Shown: positions 11,275 to 21,660 of the stretch, piece by piece | How positions within the stretch are numbered: position 1 is the stretch's first letter | How the letters are laid out: each line of letters starts with the position of its first letter | Notes under the pieces: model-generated | Database searches by the model: none | The model's input: only the letters and a program-made list of their open reading frames with translations | Told to the model about the DNA's origin: nothing | Assembly: GCA_009741485.1 (NCBI GenBank) | Contig: CM019218.1 | Location: 54,501,889-54,565,888 of the forward strand | Reading direction: 5' to 3' | DNA from: Malurus cyaneus samueli | Taxonomy: Eukaryota; Chordata; Aves; Passeriformes; Maluridae | DNA: 64,000 nucleotides | Made by a program: the position numbers and the translations under genes

Positions 11275-11464
11275 TCTTTCTCCTCTTTCTTCTCTTTCTC
11301 TCTTTTCTCCTCTTTCTCCTCTTTCTCCTCTTTCTCCTCTTCTCCTTTCTCTTCCCTTTCTCCTCTTTCTCCTCATTCTCCTTTCTCCTCTTTCTCCTCT
11401 TTCTCCTCTTTCTCCTCTTTCTCCTCATTTCCTCCTCTTTCTCCTCTTTCTCCTCTTTCTCCTC
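11275..11464. repeat. Pure pyrimidine tract, 9-bp unit
   Basis: Almost pure C/T for about 190 bases, unit TCTTTCTCC. Purine-pyrimidine mirror repeats of this length can form triplex (H-DNA). The minus strand gives a KRRKRRKE-type open frame and the plus strand a FLLFLLFL-type frame. Both are repeat artefacts. The second copy is at 16119-16305, with different internal order. Confidence 0.93.
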
Positions 11465-11793
11465 CCCTGGCAGAGAACAAGCCCCAGCCAGGAAATGACG
11501 GATGGAACATCCACGATAAAGCATTTACAGCTCAGCCCCGGCCCCGCAGAGCGCCGGCACAGTGTCCTGAGAAAGGAGGGTATTAATGAAAGCCTGATCC
11601 TCACGCAAACAGAAAAGGGCTGAATTCCTCAAATAAACGGCTCCCAACAAACCATTTGTCCGGTGCTCATGATCGGCTTAGGCCCTCGAGCATGAAGATT
11701 ATCAGCCCCATGTAATTTTCTGCTGCCTGATGTAGCTGCAAAGACCATTCATATTCATTATAATGTCTAATGTCTAATCCTCTAATCTAATCC

Positions 11794-11813
11794 TTTTTTT
11801 TTTTTTTTTTTTT
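11794..11813. repeat. Poly-T tract
   Basis: An uninterrupted T run preceded by a small direct repeat of TAATGTC and TCTAATC words. The same tract recurs in block A copy 2 near 16634-16653. Confidence 0.85.
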
Positions 11814-12160
11814 CTTTTCCTGCTCATGCTAAAGCTTCCAGCCTGGGCTCCAAAGCCCTCAGAGCAATGGAATTATTGATAAATTACTGCAGAGGGGAGG
11901 AGCACGGCACGGACACCAAACCCACCAAGCACGAGTTGGAATTGCTCTGTTGGGTGAGTCTGGAGGATAATTTCAGGTGGTTTTCCCTCCCTGATACCTT
12001 TCCCAGGGCTGGAATGAGGTAGTTTCTCCTCCATGGGGCTTTCAGGGAGCTTGAGGAGTGATCTCACTTCATCTCAAGCCAATCATTTGTGCAAAGTAAA
12101 ACCACAGAACAAAACAGGTAAAATATAAACTGAGAATATAGACAAACAATTCCTGCAGAT

Positions 12161-12300
12161 AATCATGGAATGGTTTGGGTTGGGAGGGACTCAATGATGA
12201 TCTCATCCCACCCCTCCATGGGCAGGGACACCTCCCACTGTCACCTGGCTTTGGGCACTGCCATGGGCACAGATTGCAGGGATGGGGAGCAGCTCCAGGA
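12161..12300 (-). mobile_element. CR1 LINE fragment
   Basis: AATCATGGAATGGTTTGGG, then TTGGGAGGGACTCAATGATG, then CTCCATGGGCAGGGACAC and CTCCCACTG. This is the reverse complement of the CR1 3' end, with all landmarks in order. Its false-duplicate copy is at 16996-17120. Confidence 0.92.
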
Positions 12301-12359
12301 GCAATAAAATCCCAGCTCCCAAACCCAGCCTTGTTTGTGCCTCTCCCCCGGCCTGATCA

Positions 12360-13130
12360 CAGCCCCACATTTATTTATGGATATTCCTCCTGTGCTCACT
12401 CGAGGCTGAGGATTTGTACCGTGGGCAGGAATTACAAACCCAGGCACAGTCTGCGGCCTCGGAGCGTTTCTATAACAAAAATTATCATTCTGGTACTGGT
12501 TTTCATTTGGAATTAGGCTGAGGCTCATCAATGCATTATCTCACTTAGACCAACAAATAAGCATCAGAAGGGAACTTCTTTCAAATCACGGCGGCCTTGG
12601 ACCAATTTTGAAATGCTGCCCTGGAGCAGCAGACTCAGGATCCCATTTATTGGTCCCCTGAGGCCAGCAGTTCTCCATTAACTTCTACCTCCAACTAATA
12701 GCACATTCATGAGCAATTTTGTGGGTGACTCGGAGACTTCAAGCTGCTCTGGGTTTTTTTCTTTTTTTTTTTTCCCTTGTAAATTATCTTTTTGCTTGAT
12801 GATATGGAATTATTTAGATGACAACTCCTGTTAAAAGAACCTGTGCTCTTACAGGCAAAGACATTTTTTCCCCAGACAACACCGCTATAAAATTGTTCTA
12901 AATCTGCTGAATTCACGGGACGGAGTTTTGCCGTGATTAAAAAGGAAGGGCGACTTTTCCATTTGAATATTGCCCTTTTTAATAGCTCAAACAGGCATTT
13001 CCAAGTCAATAAGTTTTCAGCTGCGCTGTCAGACAAAGCTGGCTGGGATTATAATTCTCCCCCATGCTTTTCACAGGCACGGAATGTTTTGTAAATAGAA
13101 TTTATTTGTAAAATGCTGCTGTTGGACACT
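12360..13130. promoter_or_regulatory. Candidate conserved non-coding region
   Basis: Long repeat-free AT-rich DNA with words such as ATAACAAAAATTATC, CATCAATGCATTATC, CATTTGAATATTGCC and CCTTTTTAATAGC. No open frame is bounded by splice signals. Includes the segment at 12713-12883 that recurs in block B. Called from texture. The sequence is repeated at about 17190-17950. Confidence 0.42.
12713..12883. repeat. 170-bp segment shared with block B (22477-22650)
   Basis: From CAATTTTGTGGGTGAC, through GCTTGATGATA and TTATTTAGATGACAAC, to CTGTGCTCTTACAGG and CAGACAAC. The match to 22477-22650 is collinear. Outside homopolymers I count only about five substitutions. Flanks on both sides are unrelated, so this is not part of the large A/A or B/B copies. 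It could be a local duplication of a regulatory segment or an unlisted repeat family. Copies of the B version also sit at 26100-26234 and, inverted, near 32777-32940. Confidence 0.8.
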
Positions 13131-14387
13131 CAGTGCTGTCTAAGCCTGGCTCTGCACAGAAGGACAATGGCCCCGCTTGATCCTGGAGCTCCTCCTGTTC
13201 ACTGCTGCACTCAGTAAAGCTCAACTCCATTTTTGTGTGGATTTGGGGCAATGAACACATGCCTGTGTCCTTCAAAAATACCTGCAGTGCTTGAGACTGC
13301 AGTTCCAACCCAACAGAAAGCTTTGGGAGGTCTGTGGAGAGAAATTCCACCATCAATGCAGAGAGGCAGCGCAGGTCAGGGCACAGACACGGAATGGGTT
13401 GGGTGGGAAAGGACCTTACAGTTTGTTAAATTTCATGAAAGCTCTTCAGAGCACTTCCAAGAGCTCACTGGCAGTTTCTCAGGCGCTTTTCAACATCTTT
13501 CCAACTGTTTTCCAAGCGCTGACCTTTGGCTGTGCACAGAAATAAAGAGGCGCGCACAGAACAACAGTCTGCATGGAAAATAAAAATGTTGACATTAATA
13601 AATCATTAAAGGATTTTGATGCCCAACAGCAAGCACAGACCTTTTATCCCTTATTTCAAGCTCTGCATCTGGCAACTGATCTTGTGAAAACAAGAAGAAA
13701 TTATTTATGTTCCTTTAGCGTTGTGTAAATCGAGCGCTGCTGCAAGGCCTGAACCAATATTTGGAGAGGTGAGGATGGGTTTGGTGGGGTTTGATGGTGG
13801 GATATCAAAGTCCAAGATGAAATCTGGAGAAAGGAGGAGCTGGAAATGCAGGAGCAGAAGGAATCATGTCCCAGAGCAGTGCCCAGTTGGGCTTTGAGCA
13901 GGGAGAGTCATGGGCTGCAGTTTTTGTGTCTCTGTGCTGTGTTTGTGGGTCTGGGAATCCATCACGGCCGTGTTTGTTCTCCTGTTTGTTCTCCCTGAGA
14001 GTCAGAGGGCACTGACAGAGCTCCACTGCACAAACAAATCCCTCCACCCTCTGCACCTCCTTTAGTAAACTACAGCCTGGCAGGGAAAAATTATCATAAT
14101 AATAAAAAAAAAGCCATATACAGCCTCTTGTGCTTCAAAGAAACAGCAAAAGCAGGAGCTACAAACTCGAACCTGATTTACATCCCTGGCAGAGGAGCTC
14201 TCCCAGCTACAGCCACCTGGAAAGGAAGTTTATAAACCACTGCCAGACCTTGCAGTGGAGCTGAGAGGGCCACGAGGGCTCCTATAAACAACATTTTATT
14301 GATCAGAATAGGCAGAAACTCCTGTTATTTACGCCAGACCTTTTCACGGTGTTTATCGATGTTCCTAAAGCTCCAAGGAGATGGAGA

Positions 14388-14440
14388 AAGAGAGAGAGAG
14401 AGAGAGAGAAAAAAAAAAAAAAGAAGAGAAGAAAAAAATT
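14388..14440. repeat. GA run grading into A-rich tract
   Basis: AGAGAGAG for about 20 bases, followed by poly-A with GAAGAG. Block A copy 2 has the matching GA run at 19198-19214 and then diverges into block D. This is therefore the point at which copy 1 jumps to the 22-bp array. Confidence 0.85.
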
Positions 14441-14469
14441 TCCAGACACCAAAAGTTTTGCCTTTGCAA

Positions 14470-15061
14470 TTCAGACCCAAAGTTTGAATTTCAATGTCAG
14501 ACCCAAAGTTTGATTCATCCCAGACCCAAGCCCGACCAGTTTGATGCACTCAGGCCCAAAGTTTGATGGATTCAGACCCAAATTTTGATGGATTCAGACC
14601 CAAATTTTGATGGATTCAGACCCAAAGTTTTGATGGATTCAGACCCAAATTTTGATGGTTCAGACCCAAAGTTTGATGGATTCAGACCCAAAGTTTGCTG
14701 CATTCAGACCCAAAGTTTGATGGATTCAGACCCAAATTTTGATGTTCAGACCCAAAGTTTGATGGATTCAGACCCAAAGTTTGCTGCATTCAGACCCAAA
14801 GTTTGATTCATTCAGACCCAAAGTTTGATTCATTCAGACCCAAAGTTTGATGCACTCAGGCCCAAAGATTGATGGATTCAGACCCAAAGTTTGCTGCATT
14901 CAGACCCAAATTTTGATGCATTCAGACCCAAAGTTTGGTGGATTCAGACCCAAAGTTTGCTGCATTCAGACCCAAAGTTTGATGCACTCAGGCCCAAAGA
15001 TTGATGTACTGAGACCCAAAGATTGATAGGTCTCAAGTTTGATGGATTCAGACCCAAATTC
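14470..15061. repeat. 22-bp VNTR, about 27 units
   Basis: Units of CAGACCCAAAG followed by TTTGATGGATT. Variants have TTTGCTGCATT, TTTGATTCATT, TTTGATGCACT or AATTTTGATGG. The array runs directly into the N gap. The same array is at 21317-21660, as a scrap at 25208-25270, inverted at 33770-34740 and noisy at 39900-41130. Confidence 0.96.
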
Positions 15062-15071
15062 NNNNNNNNNN
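15062..15071. other. Assembly gap (10 N)
   Basis: Ten N between the 22-bp array (left) and the 21-bp array (right). The two flanks belong to opposite ends of block A, so the gap marks a false or haplotypic tandem duplication rather than ten missing bases. Confidence 0.98.
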
Positions 15072-15400
15072 GTGTATTTTCCTGAGATTGCTGTGTATAT
15101 TCCTGGCATTGCTGTGTATTTTCCTGGGATTGGTGTGTGTTTCTCCAGGACTGGTGTGTGTTTCTCCAGGATTGGTGTGTTTTTCTCAGGATTACTGTAT
15201 TTTTCTGGGATTAGTGTGTGTTTCTCTAGGATCTGGTATGTGTTCCCATGGATTGGTGTGTTTTTCCAGGATTGCTGTGTGTTTCTCCAGGATTGCTGTG
15301 TGTTTCCAATGGATTAGTGTGTTTTTCCATGATTGGCGTATTTCCCTGGGATTGGTGTGTGTTTCTTAGGATTGCTGTGTTTTTCCAGCATTGCTGTGTG
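15072..15400. repeat. 21-bp VNTR, right-hand piece (copy 2)
   Basis: The same unit family as 9287-10580. It matches the last 330 bp of that array almost unit for unit (TTCTCAGGATTACTG, TTCTCTAGGAT, TTCCAATGGATTAG in the same order). It is a second copy of the array's right end, not an independent array. Confidence 0.93.
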
Positions 15401-16118
15401 TTTCCCTGGCTGCACCGAGGGGCCGTGCAGAACACGTCTGTTTGCAGAGTCACACACACACGTTTCTCCCCTACAATATTTTGGGAAGCTCCACAAACGT
15501 GTTAGGAAAGCTGTTACTTGCACAAACTTCCCTGCAACCGGAGTGTGATTTTTTTTTCAGAGCTATTAATCAAGGACTAGAGTGAAACCAGCTTGGCAAA
15601 GAGGGGAAAAATAAAAACCCAGGAACTTCAGAAATGAACCTGAGGAGCACTCGAGTGAGGTGCACGGAGGAATTAAAGCTCCACACGGGGCTCACATGGA
15701 GCTCAGCTGGAGTTTTGTCCCAGAGGTTTGGGCACCAAGCAGCTGCCAGCCCATCCTGCTGCCCACAAACCCAGGGATAAAAATGCCTGGATTTTTGGAT
15801 GAAATTTCCATCTTGGGGAGGAGGAAGATGCAGCAATGTTGCTGTTTAAACCCTCAAACTTCTCTCAGCCCAGGGCTCCCCCAGAAGAGAGAAACCTTTG
15901 GTGATTCCCTGCTTTTGCTCTGCTCTGCCTGCATCAACCCAGGGCTCATTCATTGTCAATAATTCAGGATTTTTAGGTTTTCAATGCAGATTTGCAGCAA
16001 ATTCCCAGCTTTCTGTTGGCTCAGGAATAGAAGGTGCCTGATGGACTGACCCAGGTTTCCTCCAGGAGCAGGACAAGACCAGCTGTCTCATCTCATGTGT
16101 GCCCTGGGGATGCTCTTT

Positions 16119-16305
16119 CTCCTCTTTCTTCTCTTTCTCCTCTTTCTCCTCTTTCTCCTCTTTCTCCTCTTTCTCCTCTTTTCTCCTTTCTCTTCTTTCT
16201 TCCTCTTCTTCCTCTTTCTCCTCATTTCCTTTCCCTCTCTCCTCTTCTCTCTTCTCCTCTTTCTCTTCTCTCTCCTCTTTCTCCTCTTTCTCCTCTTTCT
16301 CCTCC
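16119..16305. repeat. Pure pyrimidine tract, copy 2
   Basis: The counterpart of 11275-11464. Almost pure C/T with TCTTTCTCC units and extra TCTTCC and TCTCTC segments. Internal order differs from copy 1, so the tract is either polymorphic or mis-resolved. Confidence 0.9.
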
Positions 16306-16995
16306 CCTGGCAGAGAACAAGCCCCAGCCAGGAAATGACGGATGGAACATCCACGATAAAGCATTTACAGCTCAGCCCCGGCCCCGCAGAGCGCCGGCAC
16401 AGTGTCCTGAGAAAGGAGGGTATTAATGAAAGCCTGATCCTCACGCAAACAGAAAAGGGCTGAATTCCTCAAATAAACGGCTCCCAACAAACCATTTGTC
16501 CGGTGCTCATGATCGGCTTAGGCCCTCAAGCATGAAGATTATCAGCCCCATGTAATTTTCTGCTGCCTGATGTAGCTGCAAAGACCATTCATATTCATAT
16601 AAATGTCTAATGTCTAATCCTCTAATCTAATCCTTTTTTTTTTTTTTTTTTTTCTTTTCCTGCTCAGCTAAAGCTTCCCAGCCTGGGCTCCAAAGCCCTC
16701 AGAGCAATGGAATTATTGATAAATTACTGCAGAGGGAGGAGCACGGCACGGACACCAAACCCACCAAGCACGAGTTGGAATTGCTCTGTTGGGTGAGTCT
16801 GGAGGATAATTTCAGGTGGTTTTCCCTCCCTCACACCTTCCCAGGGCTGGAGAGGGTAGTTCTCCTCCATGGGGCTTTCAGAGAGCTTGAGGTGTATCTC
16901 ACTTCATCTCAAGCCAATCATTTGTGCAAAGTAAAACCACAGAACAAAACAGGTAAAATATAAATGAGAATATAGACAAACATTCCTGCAGATAA

Positions 16996-17120
16996 TCATG
17001 GAATGGTTTGGGTTGGGAGGGACTCAATGATGATCTCATCCCACCCCTCCATGGGCAGGGACACCTCCCACTGTCACCTGGCTTGGGCACTGCCATGGGC
17101 ACAGATTGCAGGGATGGGAG
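16996..17120 (-). mobile_element. CR1 LINE fragment (copy of 12161-12300)
   Basis: The same CR1 3' end in block A copy 2, with small deletions. It is not an independent insertion. Confidence 0.88.
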
Positions 17121-19399
17121 CATCCAGGAGCAATAAATCCCAGCTCCCAAACCCAGCCTTGTTTGTGCCTCTCCCGGCCTGATCACAGCCCCACATTTAT
17201 TTATGGATATTCCTCCTGTGCTCATCGAGGCTGAGGATTTGTACCGTGGGCAGGAATTACAAACCCAGGCACAGTCTGCGGCCTCGGAGCGTTTCTATAA
17301 CAAAAATTATCATTCTGGTACTGGTTTTCATTTGGAATTAGGCTGAGGCTCATCAATGCATTATCTCACTTAGACCAACAAATAAGCATCAGAAGGGAAC
17401 TTCTTTCAAATCACGGCGGCCTTGGACCAATTTTGAAATGCTGCCCTGGAGCAGCAGACTCAGGATCCCATTTATTGGTCCCCTGAGGCCAGCAGTTCTC
17501 CATTAACTTCTACCTCCAACTAATAGCACATTCATGAGCAATTTTGTGGGTGACTCGGAGACTTCAAGCTGCTCTGGGTTTTTTTCTTTTTTTTTTTCCC
17601 TTGAAATTTTCTTTTGCTTGATGATATGGAATTATTTAGATGACAACTCCTGTTAAAAGAACCTGTGCTCTTACAGGCAAAGACATTTTTCCCCAGACAA
17701 CACCGCTATAAAATTGTTCTAAATCTGCTGAATTCACGACGGAGTTTGCCGTGATTAAAAAGGAAGGGCGACTTTTCCATTTGAATATTGCCCTTTTTAA
17801 TAGCTCAAACAGGCATTTCCATCAATAATTTTCAGCTGCGCTGTCAGACAAAGCTGGCTGGGATTATAATCTCTCCCCATGCTTTTCACAGGCACGGAAT
17901 GTTTTGTAAATAGAATTATTTTGAAAATGCTGCTGTTGGACACTCAGTGCTGTCTAAGCCTGGCTCTGACAGCAGAAGGACAATGGCCCCGCTTGATCCT
18001 GGAGTCCTCCTGTCACTGCTCACTCAGTAAAGCTCACCCATTTTTGTGTGGATTTGGGCAATGAACACATGCCTGTGTCCTTCAAAAATACCTGCAGTGC
18101 TTGAGACTGCAGTTCCAACCCAACAGAAAGCTTTGGGAGGTTTGTGGAGAGAAATTCCACCATCAATGCAGAGAGGCAGCGCAGGTCAGGGCACAGACAT
18201 GGAATAAGTTGGGTGGAAGAGGACCTTACAGTTTGTTAAATTTCATGAAAGCTCTTCAGAGCACTTCCAAGAGCTCACTGGCAGTTTCTCAGGCACTTTT
18301 CAACATCTTTCCAACTGTTTTCCAAGCGCTGACCTTTGGCTGTGCACAGAAATAAAGAGGCGCGCCAAACAAAAACAGTCTGCATGGAAAATAAAAATGT
18401 TGACATTAATAAATCATTAAAGGATTTTGATGCCCAACAGCAAGCACAGACCTTTTATCCCTTATTTCGAGCTCTGCATCTGGCAACTGATCTTGTGAAA
18501 ACAAGAAGAAATTATTTATGTTCCTTTAGCGTTGTGTAAATCGAGCGCTGCTGCAAGGCCTGAACCAATATTTGGAGAGGTGAGGATGGGTTTGGTGGGG
18601 TTTGATGGTGGGATATCAAAGTCCAAGATGAAATCTGGAGAAAGGAGGAGCTGGAAATGCAGGAGCAGAAGGAATCATGTCCCAGAGCAGTGCCCAGTTG
18701 GGCTTTGAGCAGGGAGAGTCATGGGCTGCAGTTTTTGTGTCTCTGTGCTGTGTTTGTGGGTCTGGGAATCCATCACGGCCGTGTTTGTTCTCCTGTTTGT
18801 TCTCCCTGAGAGTCAGAGGGCACTGACAGAGCTCCACTGCACAACAAATCCCTCCACCCTCTGCACCTCCTTTAGTATAACTACAGCCTGGCAGGGAAAA
18901 ATTATCATAATAATAAAAAAAAAGCCATAACAGCCTCTTGTGCTTCAAAGAAACAGCAAAAGCAGGAGCTACAAACTCGAACCTGATTTACATCCCTGGC
19001 AGAGGAGCTCTCCCAGCTACAGCCACCTGGAAAGGAAGTTTATAAACCACTGCCAGACCTTGCGGTGGAGCTGAGAGGGCCACGAGGGCTCCTATAAACA
19101 ATATTTTATTGATCAGAATAGGCAGAAACTCCTGTTATTTACGCCAGACCTTTTCACGGTGTTTATCGATGTTCCTAAAGCTCCAAGGAGATGGAGAAAG
19201 AGAGAGAGAGAGAGAAGAGGGAGAGCTGGGAAATGGAACCTGTGGAGCTGCTGGGCTGCTCCTGAAGGGCTTTGAGCTGTGGGGTCCTTCTCTGGGGAGC
19301 TCCTGCCCTGGGCAGGTGCAGGAAAGGCCGGTGGAAATCTGCTTTTGGGGGCCTTGATCAGCATCACAAAGCTCCTCCTGCACCCAGAGGCACCTGCTG

Positions 19400-19498
19400 C
19401 AGCCCAACCCTGGGCAATCCTGCATCCCAACCCTGGGCAATCCTGCATCCCAACCCTGGGCAATCCTGCATCCCAACCCTGGGCAATCCTGCAGCCCA
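19400..19498. repeat. 23-bp minisatellite, about 4.3 units
   Basis: Units of AACCCTGGGCAA followed by TCCTGCATCCC, near identical. Inverted copy at about 36425-36520. A noisy forward copy is at about 36850-36945. Confidence 0.93.
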
Positions 19499-19506
19499 GC
19501 CAGGGG

Positions 19507-19650
19507 AAGGTGGAAGATGGTGGGAGATGATGGAAATTGATGGTGGAAGGTGGTGGAAGGTGGTGGAAGATGGTGGAAGATGGTGGAAATTTATGGTGGA
19601 AGGTGGTGGAAGGTGATGGTGGGAGATGGTGGAAGTTGGTGGAAGAGGAA
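19507..19650. repeat. GGTGGAAGAT array, left part
   Basis: Purine-rich repeats of GGTGGAAGAT and GGTGGAAGGT with ATTGATGG variants. The same motif resumes at 20252-20318, on the far side of the LTR-like element, so the element appears to split one array. The inverted copy is at 36280-36425. Confidence 0.92.
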
Positions 19651-19654
19651 AAAG

Positions 19655-20250
19655 GGAGGGAATGATGCCTGATGATTTTTGCTTTTCCTATTTAAGCTTT
19701 CTGTACCCTCTGTGCATCCCCCTGTACCCCTTAGCCCACATGTTTGTAATTCCTAGAGCCTGATATTCCAGCTTAGTTCAGGAGTTCTGCTGGGCACAGA
19801 CCAAACATCCTCAGGAAGGGCTCAGTGTGCCCTGTGCTATCTTAAACCCGAGCTCAGCCTTGGGTGAAGCCTTCTGTCCACAACATCTTGTGTAAACTGA
19901 GCTCTGGCCTCATCCAGGATTCATTAGAATAGGGGACATCACTGCATTTGGGAAGTTTCTTATTGGGAATCCTGATAGAAATGCTAATTTCCTGAAACTA
20001 TAAACTTGTATCTTATTGGGGAATCCTGGATAGATTTGCTAATTCCTGAAACCTATAAAACTTGTATCTTATTGGGGAATCCTGGATAGAAATGCTAATT
20101 CCTGAAATCTATAAACTTGTACCCGTGCTGTACACTGTGTGCATTCTGCCATCAAGTTGTGCACCTGGGATCCCAAATACCGAGGTAAAACCCTTTTATC
20201 CCCTTAACTGTCTTGTTGTTATTAAAAACTGGCTTTCAAGGCAACAGTTT
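19655..20250 (+). mobile_element. Probable solo LTR (ERV-type) inside the GGTGGAAGAT array
   Basis: About 585 bp with LTR-like architecture: a TG-type start near 19663, a TATTTAAG box near 19689, an ATTAAA polyadenylation-type signal at 20221-20226, and an ACA end near 20246 after GGCTTTCAAGGC. Inside it a segment of about 55 bp (TCTTATTGGGGAATCC, then TGGATAGAAATGC, then CTATAAACTTGTA) is repeated three times at 19958-20122. No target-site duplication could be made out, so the boundaries and the family (ERVL-like by general form) are inference. There is no internal coding region. Confidence 0.5.
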
Positions 20251-20251
20251 A

Positions 20252-20318
20252 AGATGGTGGAAGGTGGTGGAAGATGATGGTGGAAGATGATGGAAGATGG
20301 TGGAAGGTGGTGGAAGGC
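20252..20318. repeat. GGTGGAAGAT array, right part
   Basis: A continuation of the 19507-19650 motif after the LTR-like element. Confidence 0.88.
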
Positions 20319-20800
20319 ATTGGGAGCACTGGAGTTTGCCTCTGGTCCCCTGTGCCTTTATCCCCATCCTTTTCCCTGGTTCCAAACGCCCTCCCCGTGG
20401 CTCTGATCTCCTGCCCAGCAGCCCTGGGCAGCCTTCAAAGGAATCTGTCAGTTCAGGATGCTCTGCTGAGGTTTGTCTGAACCTGAGCCCAGCTCTAAAT
20501 CCGCGCTCCAGGTCCCCAAAGCCACGTTTGCATCAGAGCTGGATGGATGTCCACGCTCAGAGCTGGAAATTCCTTCCAAATGATAAATCCTTCAGTGGCC
20601 TTGCACCTCTTCTGTGGGCAGGAGGGGAGCTCAGAGCATAAATGTAAATATGATTTTTTCAGCGTGTAAATGAAGAAAAAGAACCAAACCCTGCCTGTGT
20701 GTGGGGTGCAGGTCTCGGACAGCAGAGAGCTGTTTGCCTCAGTGAACACAAAAACCTTGAGTAAATAAATACAATTTGTGTTCAGGGAGATTGGTTCACA
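20319..20800. other. Block D unique stretch
   Basis: No recognisable gene or repeat. It recurs inverted at about 35280-35650 and as noisy forward sequence at about 38560-39120. Confidence 0.4.
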
Positions 20801-20819
20801 GGGAAATGGGACCTGAATT

Positions 20820-21055
20820 CAAGAAAAAAACAAAAAAACAAAAAACAAAAAACAAAAAACAAAACAAAACAAAACAAAAAACAGAAACAAACAAAAAAAA
20901 GAAACAACAAAAAAACCCCAATAAAAACCACACACAAAAAAAAAACCCTCACAAAAACCAAAAAACACCACCAAAAACCCCAAAAAAACAAAAAAAAATC
21001 AGCAAAAAAAACAAAAAAAACCCAAAAAACCATAAAAAAACTCCCCACCAACTTT
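20820..21055. repeat. A-rich low-complexity tract (AAAAC-type)
   Basis: CAAAAAACAAAAAAC-type sequence for about 235 bases with very few G or T. Frames through it encode only lysine/asparagine (+) or phenylalanine (-) runs. The inverted copy is at 34985-35165 and the noisy forward copy at 39130-39520. Confidence 0.93.
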
Positions 21056-21316
21056 ACTCATACACTACACATTGTATACAAAATAGAAACTAATTATTAA
21101 TTGTTTAAATTATTATAAAAGATAACATCTCTGTACCATGGGCATTCCCAGATCCCTGGAAAGGGGCAGAGGCTCTCCTGGCATCCCCAGAGTGCTCACA
21201 TCCCCATGGCACACACAGCAGTGGAGGCACCCAGGGTGAACAAAAAAGCTAAAAAAAATCTACTTTTAAACCATCAGCAAAATGGGAAATGTCATTACTG
21301 TGCTGTTAAAAACAAC

Positions 21317-21660
21317 CAGCCTGATTTGATGCATTCAGCCCCAAATTTTGATGGATTCAGACCCAAAGTTTGATGGATTCAGACCCAAAGTTTGATGGAT
21401 TCAGACCCAAATTTTGATGGATTCAGACCCAAATTTGACTGCATTCAGACCCAAAGTTTGATGGATTCAGACCCAAATTTTGATGGATTCAGACCCAAAG
21501 TTTGACACATTCAGACCCAAAGTTTCATTCATTCAGACCCAAAGTTTGATGCACTCAGACCCAAAGTTTGATGGATTCAGACCCAAAGTTTGATGGATTC
21601 AGACCCAAATTTTGATGGATTCAGACCCAAAGTTTGACACATTCAGCCCCAAAGTTTGAT
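21317..21660. repeat. 22-bp VNTR, about 15 units
   Basis: The same unit as 14470-15061 (CAGACCCAAAG then TTTGATGGATT). The noisy long-read passes over this array are about 1.0-1.3 kb long, so this 343-bp version is probably collapsed. Confidence 0.95.

Larger units (their letters stand above)
10580..14400. other. Block A, copy 1 (duplicated at 15407-19214)
   Basis: 3.8 kb of non-coding DNA repeated in the same order and orientation after the N gap. Identity is very high, with scattered single-base indels and a few substitutions (for example ACGGAATGGGTTGGG against ATGGAATAAGTTGGG). Contents in order: a unique stretch, a pyrimidine tract (11275-11464), an enhancer-like stretch (11600-11760), poly-T (11794-11813), a CR1 fragment (12161-12300), an AT-rich conserved-looking region (12360-13130), a further unique stretch and a GA run at the end. 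No exon is recognised. Confidence 0.85.
15400..19214. other. Block A, copy 2
   Basis: The same content as 10580-14400. Internal landmarks: pyrimidine tract at 16119-16305, poly-T at 16634-16653, CR1 fragment at 16996-17120, conserved-looking region at about 17190-17950, the 170-bp shared segment at 17537-17703 and a GA run at 19198-19214. Differences from copy 1 are mostly one-base indels with a few substitutions. This fits a second haplotype or a less polished contig. Confidence 0.85.

Noticed and set aside
11249..11524. Lysine/arginine/glutamate-rich minus-strand frame, like a coiled coil
   Set aside because: A direct translation of the pyrimidine tract. The same applies to the copy at 15981-16364.
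9287..15061. CRISPR-like array of regularly spaced repeats
   Set aside because: The units are head-to-tail with no unique spacers, and the DNA is vertebrate. These are VNTRs.
20776..21093. Lysine/asparagine-rich frame and its phenylalanine-rich minus-strand counterpart
   Set aside because: A translation of the AAAAC-type low-complexity tract.
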